Positions 1 through 5,417 of a stretch of DNA of 8,905 nt are shown in pieces. The translations under genes were made by a program, and so were the position numbers. Under the pieces are notes generated by a model. The model ran no database searches. It had not been told where the DNA came from and saw only the letters and a list, made by a program, of their open reading frames with translations. The DNA comes from Acidobacteriota bacterium (GTDB lineage Bacteria; Acidobacteriota; Blastocatellia; Pyrinomonadales; Pyrinomonadaceae): the NCBI GenBank assembly GCA_020201365.1, contig JAIVGV010000335.1:1-8905 (forward strand), in the 5' to 3' direction. Position 1 is the first letter of the stretch. Every line of letters begins with the position of its first letter.

Positions 1-469
1 CTACGAGGGCGCGCTTCGCGCCGCGGTGCTCCGGCTCAAGCGCGAGCCGCACGTCGCCGCGCGCCTCTCCGACCTTCTCCTCGAAGCGCAGCGCCGCCCG
101 CCGCTCGACGCCGCGACGCTCGTCGTCCCTGTCCCGCTCCACGCCGAGCGCGAGCGCGAACGCGGCTTCAACCAGGCGACGATCATCGCGCGCTCAATCG
201 CGACGCGCGCGCGCCTTTCGCTCGACGAGCGCAGCGTCGTCCGCGTCAAGCACACCGAGCGCCACCGCGCCGACATGGACGCGCGCGCGCGGCGCGAGAC
301 GGTCGAGGACGCCTTCAAGGTCGTCCGCCCGCGCCTCGTCGCGGGCGAGCGCGTGCTCCTCGTTGACGACGTGCTCACCACCGGCGCGACGGCCTCGTCC
401 TGCGCACGCGCGCTCGAACAGGCCGGCGCGTCGGAAGTCTTCGTCCTCACGGTCGCGCGGGCGTTGTGA
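1..469 (+). CDS. comF: ComF family phosphoribosyltransferase-domain protein, 5' end cut by window edge
   Basis: The reading frame is open from position 2, with codons starting at 2, 5 and so on, and stops at TGA 467-469. About 155 C-terminal residues are visible and the N-terminal part, usually a zinc-finger segment in this family, lies outside the window. The first visible residues, YEGALRAAVLRLK, match the typical ComF opening of the phosphoribosyltransferase region, so the GTG at 26 is an internal codon and not the start. A PVPLH segment and RGFNQA follow. The PRPP-binding signature VLLVDDVLTTGAT lies at 353-391, with the two acidic residues followed by TTGAT. ComF proteins are linked to DNA uptake in competent bacteria, but many non-competent species carry a homologue of unknown role. 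The family is clear and the function here is inferred. The next gene, pip, begins 81 nt downstream. Confidence 0.9.
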   Translation, partial: YEGALRAAVLRLKREPHVAARLSDLLLEAQRRPPLDAATLVVPVPLHAERERERGFNQATIIARSIATRARLSLDERSVVRVKHTERHRADMDARARRETVEDAFKVVRPRLVAGERVLLVDDVLTTGATASSCARALEQAGASEVFVLTVARAL

Positions 470-501
470 AGGAGTGGCGCAGCCCAGAAACTTCTCGCCA
501 G

Positions 502-550
502 CCCTAAACTGACCTCGAACCTCTAGCCTCTGACCCCTTCTCCCGGTATC
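502..550. repeat. Degenerate heptamer array upstream of pip
   Basis: Read in 7-nt steps, the units are CCCTAAA, CTGACCT, CGAACCT, CTAGCCT, CTGACCC, CTTCTCC and CGGTATC, and the pip ATG follows directly at 551. The four units from 509 to 536 share a CTGACCT-like consensus, with C first and CC at positions 5-6. The outer units are more degenerate. This is direct observation. The function is unknown, and a short array this degenerate could be partly chance. Confidence 0.55.
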
Positions 551-1507
551 ATGTCGCGCATGAAAGACCTCTACCCGGAGATCGAGCCTTACGACGAAGG
601 GATGCTGCCCGTCTCGCCGGTGCACACGATCTACTACGAGCAGTCCGGCAACCCGAAGGGTACGCCCGTCGTCTTCCTGCACGGCGGACCCGGCGGCGGC
701 ACCGTGCCCGACTACCGGCGCTTCTTCGATCCGAAGGCTTACCGCATCGTGCTCTTCGATCAGCGCGGGTCGGGGAAGAGCACGCCGCACGCCTCGCTCG
801 AAGAGAACACGACGTGGCGCCTCGTCGAGGACATCGAGAAGATTCGCGGCCACCTCGGCGTCGAGTCGTGGGTCGTCTTCGGCGGCTCCTGGGGGAGCAC
901 GCTCGCGCTCGCCTACGCGCAGACGCACCCCGACAGGGTTCGCGCGCTCGTCTTGCGCGGCATCTTCCTGTGCCGCCCGAAGGAGATTAGCTGGTTCTAT
1001 CAGGAGGGCGCGTCGAACATCTACGCGGACGTGTGGGAGCAGTACCTCGCAGTCATCCCGCCGGAGGAGCGCGGCGACATGCTGGCGGCTTACTACCGCC
1101 GGCTGACGAGCGACGACGAGGCGGTGCGGATCGAGGCGGCGCGCGCGTGGAGCGTCTGGGAGGGGAGCACGTCGAAGCTCTACCCCGATCCGGACCTGAT
1201 CGATCACTTCGGCGATCCGCACTTCGCCATCGCGTTCGCGCGGATCGAGTGCCACTACTTCACGCACAACGCCTTCTTCGAGACGGACAACTACCTGATC
1301 GAGAACGTCGAGAAGATACGCGACATCCCGACCGTCATCGTGCAGGGGCGCTACGACGTCGTCTGCCCGATGACGAGCGCGTGGGACTTGCACCGCGCGT
1401 TCCCCGAAGCCGACCTCCAAATCATCCCCGACGCCGGACACTCCGCGCTCGAGCCCGGCATCCGCGCCGCGCTCGTCGAAGCCACGGACAGGTTCAAAGG
1501 CGCGTGA
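551..1507 (+). CDS. pip: Prolyl aminopeptidase (proline iminopeptidase), peptidase family S33
   Basis: This 318-residue alpha/beta-hydrolase has the usual length for the family. It should remove N-terminal proline from peptides in the cytoplasm, and no signal peptide is visible. The oxyanion-hole motif HGGPGGG is at residues 44-50. The nucleophile elbow GGSWGS at 111-116 places the catalytic serine at Ser113. The likely Asp269 (GRYDVVCP) and His297 (DAGHS) complete the triad. The RGIFL segment after the elbow and the helical cap with its WxxWE-like stretch near 200-204 are also typical of Pip. Two starts are possible, ATG 551 and ATG 560, and neither has a Shine-Dalgarno sequence. I kept 551 because a heptamer array runs exactly up to it. 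The stop codon TGA at 1505-1507 is also the first three bases of the next repeat block. Confidence 0.95.
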   Translation: MSRMKDLYPEIEPYDEGMLPVSPVHTIYYEQSGNPKGTPVVFLHGGPGGGTVPDYRRFFDPKAYRIVLFDQRGSGKSTPHASLEENTTWRLVEDIEKIRGHLGVESWVVFGGSWGSTLALAYAQTHPDRVRALVLRGIFLCRPKEISWFYQEGASNIYADVWEQYLAVIPPEERGDMLAAYYRRLTSDDEAVRIEAARAWSVWEGSTSKLYPDPDLIDHFGDPHFAIAFARIECHYFTHNAFFETDNYLIENVEKIRDIPTVIVQGRYDVVCPMTSAWDLHRAFPEADLQIIPDAGHSALEPGIRAALVEATDRFKGA

Positions 1508-1598
1508 ATGGTGAATCGTAGACCGTAAATCGTCGGGGAAATGCTACTGTTTTCGCCAGTTCCCGTTTGACGGTTGACGATACACGATTTACGAGTTT
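1505..1598. repeat. Inverted heptamer array between pip and the HNH gene
   Basis: The left arm is four heptamers at 1505-1532: TGAATGG, TGAATCG, TAGACCG and TAAATCG. The right arm at 1571-1598 reads CGGTTGA, CGATACA, CGATTTA and CGAGTTT, which is the reverse-complement type of unit. CGTAAATCG at 1524-1532 is exactly complementary to CGATTTACG at 1585-1593. Pairing 1512-1532 with 1571-1591 matches 15 of 21 bases. Inside the loop, GGGAA at 1536-1540 can pair with TTCCC at 1560-1564. The transcript could therefore fold into a long imperfect hairpin just after pip, possibly acting as an attenuator or terminator, although no T-tract follows. Confidence 0.7.
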
Positions 1599-1600
1599 GC

Positions 1601-1637
1601 TTGTCACCCGTCACTTGTCCCTGTAATCTAGTCCCCG
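1601..1637 (+). promoter_or_regulatory. Candidate promoter inside a GTCACCC-type heptamer run, upstream of the HNH gene
   Basis: TTGTCA at 1601-1606 matches the sigma-70 -35 consensus at 5 of 6 bases. It is separated by 17 nt from TAATCT at 1624-1629, a weak -10 with 3 of 6 matches. An alternative -10, TGTAAT at 1622-1627, matches better but leaves only 15 nt. Transcription would begin within a few bases of ATG 1639, giving a leaderless or nearly leaderless mRNA. This fits the absence of any Shine-Dalgarno sequence. The same stretch reads as heptamers GTCACCC, GTCACTT, GTCCCTG, TAATCTA and GTCCCCG from 1603 to 1637. The promoter call is inference. Confidence 0.4.
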
Positions 1638-1638
1638 T

Positions 1639-2172
1639 ATGACCGGGCGCGTCTTAGTCCTGAACGCCTCCTACGAGCCGATCAACGTGTGCAGCGAGCG
1701 GCGCGCGGTGGTGATGATCTTCAAGGGCGTGGCGCGCATGGAGGAGCACAACGGGCACATGCTCCACTCGTCGAAGATCACGATGCACGCGCCCTCCGTC
1801 ATCCGCCTCACAGAGTACATACACATCCCCTACAAGAACCGCTCGCTCTCGCGCAAGAACATACTGCTGCGGGATCATTCGACGTGCCAGTACTGCGGCA
1901 AGCAACTGCCGCCCTCAGAGCTGACGCTCGATCACGTCCACCCGCGCTCGCGCGGCGGCGAATCGAGTTGGGACAACCTCGTGGCGTGCTGCAAGCGTTG
2001 TAATCATCGCAAGGGCAACCGCACGCCCGAGGAGGCTGGGATGCACTTGGTGCGACGCCCGCGCGGATTCTCCCTGCACGTGAGCCGGCAGATCATGCGC
2101 TACCTCGGCCGCGCCGACGAGGCGTGGCGCAAGTACCTGTTCTACGAGTCGAGCCGCGAAGAGGACAATTAA
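1639..2172 (+). CDS. HNH endonuclease family protein
   Basis: This 177-residue protein has a compact HNH nuclease module at about residues 80-135. Two CxxC pairs, Cys83/Cys86 and Cys118/Cys121, should bind a structural zinc. The core has His99 in LDHVHPRSRGG, Asn113 in WDNLVA and His123 in CNHRKGN, which gives the H-N-H triad of a metal-dependent nuclease. The N-terminal 70 residues (VLVLNASYEPINV, then a segment rich in hydrophobic and basic residues) match a widespread class of short bacterial HNH proteins whose cellular role is not established. The C-terminal part is basic and probably helical. No methyltransferase or phage gene adjoins it, so a restriction role is not supported. The start ATG 1639 is the only good one and has no Shine-Dalgarno sequence. 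The tatA gene starts 48 nt downstream and has its own ribosome-binding site. Confidence 0.92.
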   Translation: MTGRVLVLNASYEPINVCSERRAVVMIFKGVARMEEHNGHMLHSSKITMHAPSVIRLTEYIHIPYKNRSLSRKNILLRDHSTCQYCGKQLPPSELTLDHVHPRSRGGESSWDNLVACCKRCNHRKGNRTPEEAGMHLVRRPRGFSLHVSRQIMRYLGRADEAWRKYLFYESSREEDN

Positions 2173-2220
2173 ACTGGCTCGCGCGTGGGCTGCCGCGTCT
2201 AAAGTCTTCGGAGAACTTTT

Positions 2221-2520
2221 ATGATCAACCAATTCACACCCGCGGTCGGCATCGGCGGCTTGGGCGGTCCCGAACTGATCGTCATCCTGCTCATCGTCTT
2301 CCTCCTCTTCGGCGCGAGCCGCCTGCCGCAGCTCGCCAAGGCTCTGGGGCAGAGCAAGCGCGCCTTCCGCGAGGGCATAGACGAGGCGGAGGCGGAGCGC
2401 AAGCAACTGAACCGCGACGGCACAGCCGCGCCGTCGCAGTTGTCCGGCGTTGACGACGAGGCGTTGTTCGAGGAAGCGCGACGACGCGCCGCGCAGCAGA
2501 AGGCGTCGGAGAAGAGCTAG
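2221..2520 (+). CDS. tatA: Twin-arginine translocase subunit TatA/TatE family
   Basis: This 99-residue protein is a typical TatA/E-type component, which oligomerises in the inner membrane to let folded proteins cross with TatC. The conserved pieces are in order: PEL at residues 17-19, a single transmembrane helix at about 18-31, the Phe30-Gly31 hinge, and an amphipathic helix with RLPQLAKALG at 34-43 and Phe49. A charged tail follows and contains a second likely helix at about 77-95. The N-terminus before PEL is 16 residues, longer and more glycine-rich than usual, but GGAG at 2210-2213 lies 7 nt before ATG 2221 and supports this start. No tatB or tatC adjoins it, so the partners must be encoded elsewhere. 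TatA and TatE cannot be separated from sequence alone. Confidence 0.93.
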   Translation: MINQFTPAVGIGGLGGPELIVILLIVFLLFGASRLPQLAKALGQSKRAFREGIDEAEAERKQLNRDGTAAPSQLSGVDDEALFEEARRRAAQQKASEKS

Positions 2521-2562
2521 GCGGGCGCGACGAGCTGAGCCGTTTCCGTCACGTGCGGCAAA

Positions 2563-2714
2563 GCCCGTAGGGGCGGAATGTTCATAGCTCAGTTGATGAG
2601 ACATGTATCGAGCCCCGTGAGGGGCGACATGTGATCGGTTGACCACATGTCGCCCCTACGGGGCTCAAATATTTTTTACGTTTAGACTATAAACATTCCG
2701 CCCCTACGGGGCTC
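2563..2714. repeat. Nested palindromic (REP-like) element cluster
   Basis: Four copies of a GCCCC-loop-GGGGC hairpin occur in this gap. They lie at about 2563-2574 (first arm one C short, GTA loop), 2612-2625 (GTGA loop), 2652-2664 and 2700-2712 (both read TAC on this strand). The first two face right and the last two face left, making two nested inverted pairs. The outer pair shares a 19-nt match ending in GGAATGTT, and the similarity continues through ATAG. The inner pair shares GAGCCCCGT, then GGGGCGACATGTG, with one base inserted in the left copy. GACATGTATCG at 2600-2610 and GACATGTGATCG at 2626-2637 are near-direct repeats. The arrangement resembles bacterial REP/BIME elements. No mobilising gene is nearby. 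Confidence 0.85.
2610..2677. terminator. Likely terminator between convergent genes
   Basis: The inner inverted pair, arms about 2610-2633 and 2644-2666 with a 10-nt loop, is followed on the plus strand by AAATATTTTTT at 2667-2677, ending in six Ts. This is a good factor-independent terminator for tatA transcripts. The same hairpins lie downstream of the minus-strand methyltransferase gene, so they could stop transcription both ways, although no T-run is evident on that strand. The function is inferred from structure and position. Confidence 0.6.
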
Positions 2715-2742
2715 AGAACAAAAGCCTCATTTACTTCGCGCG

Positions 2743-3564
2743 CTAACGAGCCTTCTGACCGACGACGAGCGTCGCCTTGATCGAGAGCGAGAAGTCGCCC
2801 TCGTGCCGCTCCTCGTCGATGAGGCGCGCGACCGACGCGAGCACGGCGTCGCGGTCTGCGTCGGACGCGAGCGGTTCGAGCCAGCCGCGCATGAGGAAGT
2901 CGCGCACGAGCGGCGCGCTCAGGAAATCCTCGCCGGAAGGGAAGTCGAACTCTTCGAGGCTCGTCCACGAGCGCACGTCGTCGAGCCCCTCGCGCGCGGC
3001 GAGCTGCTCCACGTCGGTGATGGTCGGGAGCTGCGTGATCAGCTCTTCGACGAGGTGCGTGTCGTCTTCGAGACCGGCGCTCGCGAGCGCCTCCCAGTAG
3101 ATCGAGAAGAACTCGCCGTAGCTCGAAGCGGTCGGGAGATTCAGCGCGACGGTCGCGCCGTGCGCCGCGACCCTCACCATCTCGGCGAGCATCTCGGGCA
3201 GGCGCTCCGGCGCGACGAGCGAGGCGTCGCCGATGACGAGATCGAACTGCTCGTCCTCGAACGCCAGCGACTCGATCTGCCCCGCGCGGAAGTCCGTCTG
3301 CCCCGCGAGCTTCGCCGCGGTCGCCTTCGCGCGCGCCAGTTCCAACTGCTCGTCGCTCTCGTCCACGGCGACGAGCGTCGCGCCCTCGCCGAGCGACGCG
3401 ACGACTTTCAGCGCGTGCCCGCCCGTCCCCGCCGCGACGTAGAGCGCGCGCGCCTTCTTCGGCAGCTCCACGTGCTCGTCCACCAGCTCCGCGAAACGCT
3501 CGCCCCAGTCCGGCGCGACGTAGAGATCGTGCAGGAACGCGAGTTCTTTCTCTGTTTTACTCAT
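2743..3564 (-). CDS. Class I SAM-dependent methyltransferase, substrate unknown
   Basis: This 273-residue protein has a Rossmann-type methyltransferase core at about residues 35-145. The SAM-binding glycine loop YVAAGTGGHAL is at 42-52, an acidic end of strand 2 (VAVDES, Asp68) should bind the ribose, and IESLAFEDEQFDLVIGD at 97-113 covers the adenine-contact and strand 4 region. The usual acidic residue at the start of the glycine loop is replaced by alanine, a mild oddity. The C-terminal 100 residues are acidic and helical and give no substrate clue. The start lies 3 nt after the stop of the small membrane-protein gene, so the two are probably co-transcribed from the rarA side. No convincing Shine-Dalgarno sequence precedes the start, which suggests translational coupling. 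The target could be a small molecule, protein or RNA. Confidence 0.85.
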   Translation of the reverse strand: MSKTEKELAFLHDLYVAPDWGERFAELVDEHVELPKKARALYVAAGTGGHALKVVASLGEGATLVAVDESDEQLELARAKATAAKLAGQTDFRAGQIESLAFEDEQFDLVIGDASLVAPERLPEMLAEMVRVAAHGATVALNLPTASSYGEFFSIYWEALASAGLEDDTHLVEELITQLPTITDVEQLAAREGLDDVRSWTSLEEFDFPSGEDFLSAPLVRDFLMRGWLEPLASDADRDAVLASVARLIDEERHEGDFSLSIKATLVVGQKAR

Positions 3565-3567
3565 TGA

Positions 3568-3837
3568 CTAAGCTATCGCTCGCTTCGCCTGTCTGCGTTG
3601 AAACCATGCTACGGCAAATGATCCAACTGCCCCGACAAGCGAAGCGAGGAATAAAATTATAAGAATGGCTGGCAGGCGGCAATAAGAATTTGCTGCGCTC
3701 AAATCAGAGTGACACTCACAGGGCACGCACCTGAGACTAGCTGCTGACCATGTCCAGAAAAGGAGCCAGATCGCCGAAACAGTAAGAACGACTCCAGCCG
3801 CTATTGCAATCGAACCCGTACTTCTTGGAAGTCTCAT
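3568..3837 (-). CDS. Small two-helix membrane protein with four cysteines in its loop, unknown function
   Basis: I do not recognise this 89-residue protein. It has a basic start, a first hydrophobic helix at about residues 9-30, a polar loop, a second helix at about 55-78, and a basic tail (RRQAKR). By the positive-inside rule both ends are cytoplasmic and the loop faces outside. The loop holds Cys37, Cys40, Cys42 and Cys53 with His43, which could form disulfides or bind metal. It lies 27 nt after the rarA stop and 3 nt before the methyltransferase start, as in an operon. Counting 3601-3840 gives about 49% G+C, well below the flanking genes, so it may be a recent arrival. No clear ribosome-binding site precedes ATG 3837. 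The coherent topology supports a real gene, but a chance ORF is possible. Confidence 0.5.
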   Translation of the reverse strand: MRLPRSTGSIAIAAGVVLTVSAIWLLFWTWSAASLRCVPCECHSDLSAANSYCRLPAILIILFLASLVGAVGSFAVAWFQRRQAKRAIA

Positions 3838-3863
3838 AAACGAGTTGCAATAAGTAGCTTCTT

Positions 3864-3898
3864 ATCATTCATCCTTCATCGTTCCGACTTCATCGTTC
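3864..3898. repeat. Heptamer array across the 3' end of rarA
   Basis: Five consecutive heptamers are read on the plus strand: ATCATTC, ATCCTTC, ATCGTTC, CGACTTC and ATCGTTC, consensus ATCNTTC. On the coding (minus) strand they encode the last ten residues of RarA and its TGA stop, which is the complement of 3865-3867. ATCGTTC at 3878-3884 and 3892-3898 is an exact copy. The unit differs in sequence from the other two arrays in this window but has the same 7-nt length. Confidence 0.7.
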
Positions 3899-5202
3899 TC
3901 TTTAAAATACTCCTTGCCTTGCAGCTTCTCCGGCAGGCACTTCATCTCCTCGCGCGCCGCGCGGTCGCCGTGGACGTAACGGTAGCCCACGCCGTAGCCG
4001 GAGCGCTTCATCAAAGGCGTGACGGCGTTTCTGAGGTGCATCGGCACGGGCTCGCGCGCGGTCTCCTGCGCGTCCGCGGCGGCGGCGAAGTAGGCGCGTT
4101 TGACGGAGTTCGACTTGGGCGCGCGCGCCAGATAGATCGTCGCCTGCGTGAGCGGGTAGAGCGCTTCGGGCAGTCCGATGAGATCGGTGATCTGCGCGGC
4201 GGAGTTGGCGACGACGATTGCCTGCGGGTCTGCGAGCCCCACGTCCTCGGAGGCGAGGATGCAGAGGCGGCGCGCGATGAAGAGCGGGTCGGCTCCGCCC
4301 TCGATGAGACGCGCGAGCCAGTAGAGCGCGGCGTTCACGTCCGAATTTCGCAGCGACTTGATGAGCGCCGACGCGAGGTTGTAGTGCTCCTCGCCGCCCT
4401 TGTCGTAGGCGTAGCGCGCGCGACCCATCGCCTCCGCTATCGTCTCCTCGGAGACGTGGCGCACGCCCTTGCTGTCCGGCGCGGTTGACTCGACCGCCGC
4501 TTCGAGCGCCGACAGAGCCACGCGCGCGTCGCCCGCCGCGGCTCGGGCGAGACGTTTGATTAACTCGTCGTCTAATCGCGGGTGGAGGTTCGCGAGACCG
4601 CGCTCGTCGTCCGTGAGCGCGCGGCGCAGCAGCGTTTCGATGTCGGCTTCGGCGAGGGGCTGGAGCATGAGGACGCGCGAGCGTGAGAGGAGCGCGCCGA
4701 TGACTTCGAACGAAGGGTTCTCGGTCGTCGCGCCGACGAGCGTGATCGTGCCGTCCTCGACCGCCGGGAGCAGCGCGTCCTGCTGCGCCTTGTTGAAGCG
4801 GTGAATCTCGTCTATGAAGAGCACCGTGCGGCGAGCGGTCTTGCGCGCCTCGCGCGCCTGCGCGATCGCCTCGCGCACGTCCTTGACGCCGGAGAAGACC
4901 GCCGAGAGCGCGACGAAGTCGGCGTCTATGTGGCGCGCGAGCAGGCGGGCGAGCGTGGTCTTGCCCGTGCCGGGCGCGCCCCAGAAGACGAGCGAGGGGA
5001 GTGCGCCGCGCCCCTCGATGATGCGTCGCAGGACGCGACCCTCGCCGACGAGCTGCTGCTGCCCGACGAACTCCGCGAGCGTGCGCGGTCGCATACGCTC
5101 GGCGAGCGGCGCGTCGGTGCCGGTCGCGCCGTCGGCGTCGCCCGCCGCGCGCGGCGCTTCGTCGGCTTCCGGGAACATCTCTGCGGTCTTGCGTCGCGGC
5201 AT
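3865..5202 (-). CDS. rarA: Replication-associated recombination protein RarA (MgsA), AAA+ ATPase
   Basis: This 445-residue protein belongs to the MgsA/WRNIP1 family of clamp-loader-like ATPases that act at stalled replication forks in the cytoplasm. The Walker A motif GAPGTGKT is at residues 75-82, Walker B VLFIDEIHRF at 127-136, sensor 1 GATTEN at 157-162, and an arginine-finger segment SRSR at 173-176. The family-specific C-terminal region is clear, with HYNLASALIKSLRNSD followed by LARLIEGGADPLFIARR. The N-terminal 35 residues are a low-complexity acidic and alanine-rich leader before MRPRTLAEFVGQ. An upstream in-frame ATG at 5244 would add 14 residues. I prefer 5202 because AAGG lies 9 nt before it. 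The final residues after KEYF are encoded by a heptamer repeat array, so that tail is probably not conserved. It heads a minus-strand group with the two genes downstream. Confidence 0.95.
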   Translation of the reverse strand: MPRRKTAEMFPEADEAPRAAGDADGATGTDAPLAERMRPRTLAEFVGQQQLVGEGRVLRRIIEGRGALPSLVFWGAPGTGKTTLARLLARHIDADFVALSAVFSGVKDVREAIAQAREARKTARRTVLFIDEIHRFNKAQQDALLPAVEDGTITLVGATTENPSFEVIGALLSRSRVLMLQPLAEADIETLLRRALTDDERGLANLHPRLDDELIKRLARAAAGDARVALSALEAAVESTAPDSKGVRHVSEETIAEAMGRARYAYDKGGEEHYNLASALIKSLRNSDVNAALYWLARLIEGGADPLFIARRLCILASEDVGLADPQAIVVANSAAQITDLIGLPEALYPLTQATIYLARAPKSNSVKRAYFAAAADAQETAREPVPMHLRNAVTPLMKRSGYGVGYRYVHGDRAAREEMKCLPEKLQGKEYFKENDEVGTMKDE

Positions 5203-5284
5203 GGCTGAAAACCTTTGACTCGCGCCGCCCCGTCGTGGCAGCATTCGGCAAACGATAGCGTTGGCGGGACGGGCTTCGCGGGAA

Positions 5285-5293
5285 AGATTAGCA
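5285..5293 (-). promoter_or_regulatory. Possible extended -10 element for rarA
   Basis: On the minus strand the sequence reads TGCTAATCT, a TG-N-TAATCT arrangement like an extended -10, about 83 nt before the rarA ATG at 5202. No convincing -35 lies 16-18 nt further upstream. The same TAATCT hexamer appears in the candidate HNH-gene promoter. The call is tentative. Confidence 0.25.
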
Positions 5294-5302
5294 CAAGTGC
5301 GG

Positions 5303-5336
5303 CGCGGGGCGCGGATTGACGGGAACGCGGGGCGCG
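5303..5336. repeat. 11-bp direct repeat between divergent rarA and the 5418 gene
   Basis: CGCGGGGCGCG occurs at 5303-5313 and again at 5326-5336, 23 bp apart (about two helical turns). It sits in the 215-bp gap between divergently transcribed genes, where an operator would be plausible. In DNA this rich in G and C, chance is a serious alternative. Confidence 0.35.
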
Positions 5337-5417
5337 TCCGGCTCGTATAGCAGGACGAACGCGGCGCGCTTCGGGAGTCGGTCGCGGACGTTTGAGAAGA
5401 GAAACGAGGTGGGATAG

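Noticed and set aside
470..476. AAGGAG just after the ComF stop as a ribosome-binding site
   Set aside because: No start codon lies at a suitable distance with an open frame of useful length, and pip begins about 75 nt further on.
194..1441. A 415-codon open frame on the minus strand
   Set aside because: It runs opposite both the ComF-family gene and pip, has arginine- and valine-rich composition and no motifs. Both plus-strand genes are certain.
1351..1614. Minus-strand ORF across the pip-HNH gap
   Set aside because: Its first part is a translation of the heptamer repeats and the rest is antisense to pip.
1639..2172. HNH gene as part of a restriction or other defence system
   Set aside because: Its neighbours are pip and tatA. 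There is no modification enzyme, specificity subunit or phage gene next to it, and the methyltransferase at 2743 is convergent and lacks DNA-methylase motifs such as NPPY or PC.
2563..2714. CRISPR array or tRNA in the repeat-rich gap
   Set aside because: The repeats are inverted and nested, not evenly spaced direct repeats with unique spacers. No cloverleaf with a T-loop can be formed despite the ATAGCTCAGTTG-like stretch near 2584-2595.
2803..3567. Plus-strand frame opposite the methyltransferase gene
   Set aside because: Its composition is that of an antisense shadow, while the minus strand encodes a clear SAM-binding fold.
3902..5251. 449-codon minus-strand frame overlapping rarA
   Set aside because: It is an out-of-frame reading of rarA with arginine-rich low-complexity product.
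5316..5351. TTGACG plus TATAGC as a promoter for the 5418 gene
   Set aside because: The spacing between the two elements is about 24 nt, too long for a sigma-70 promoter.
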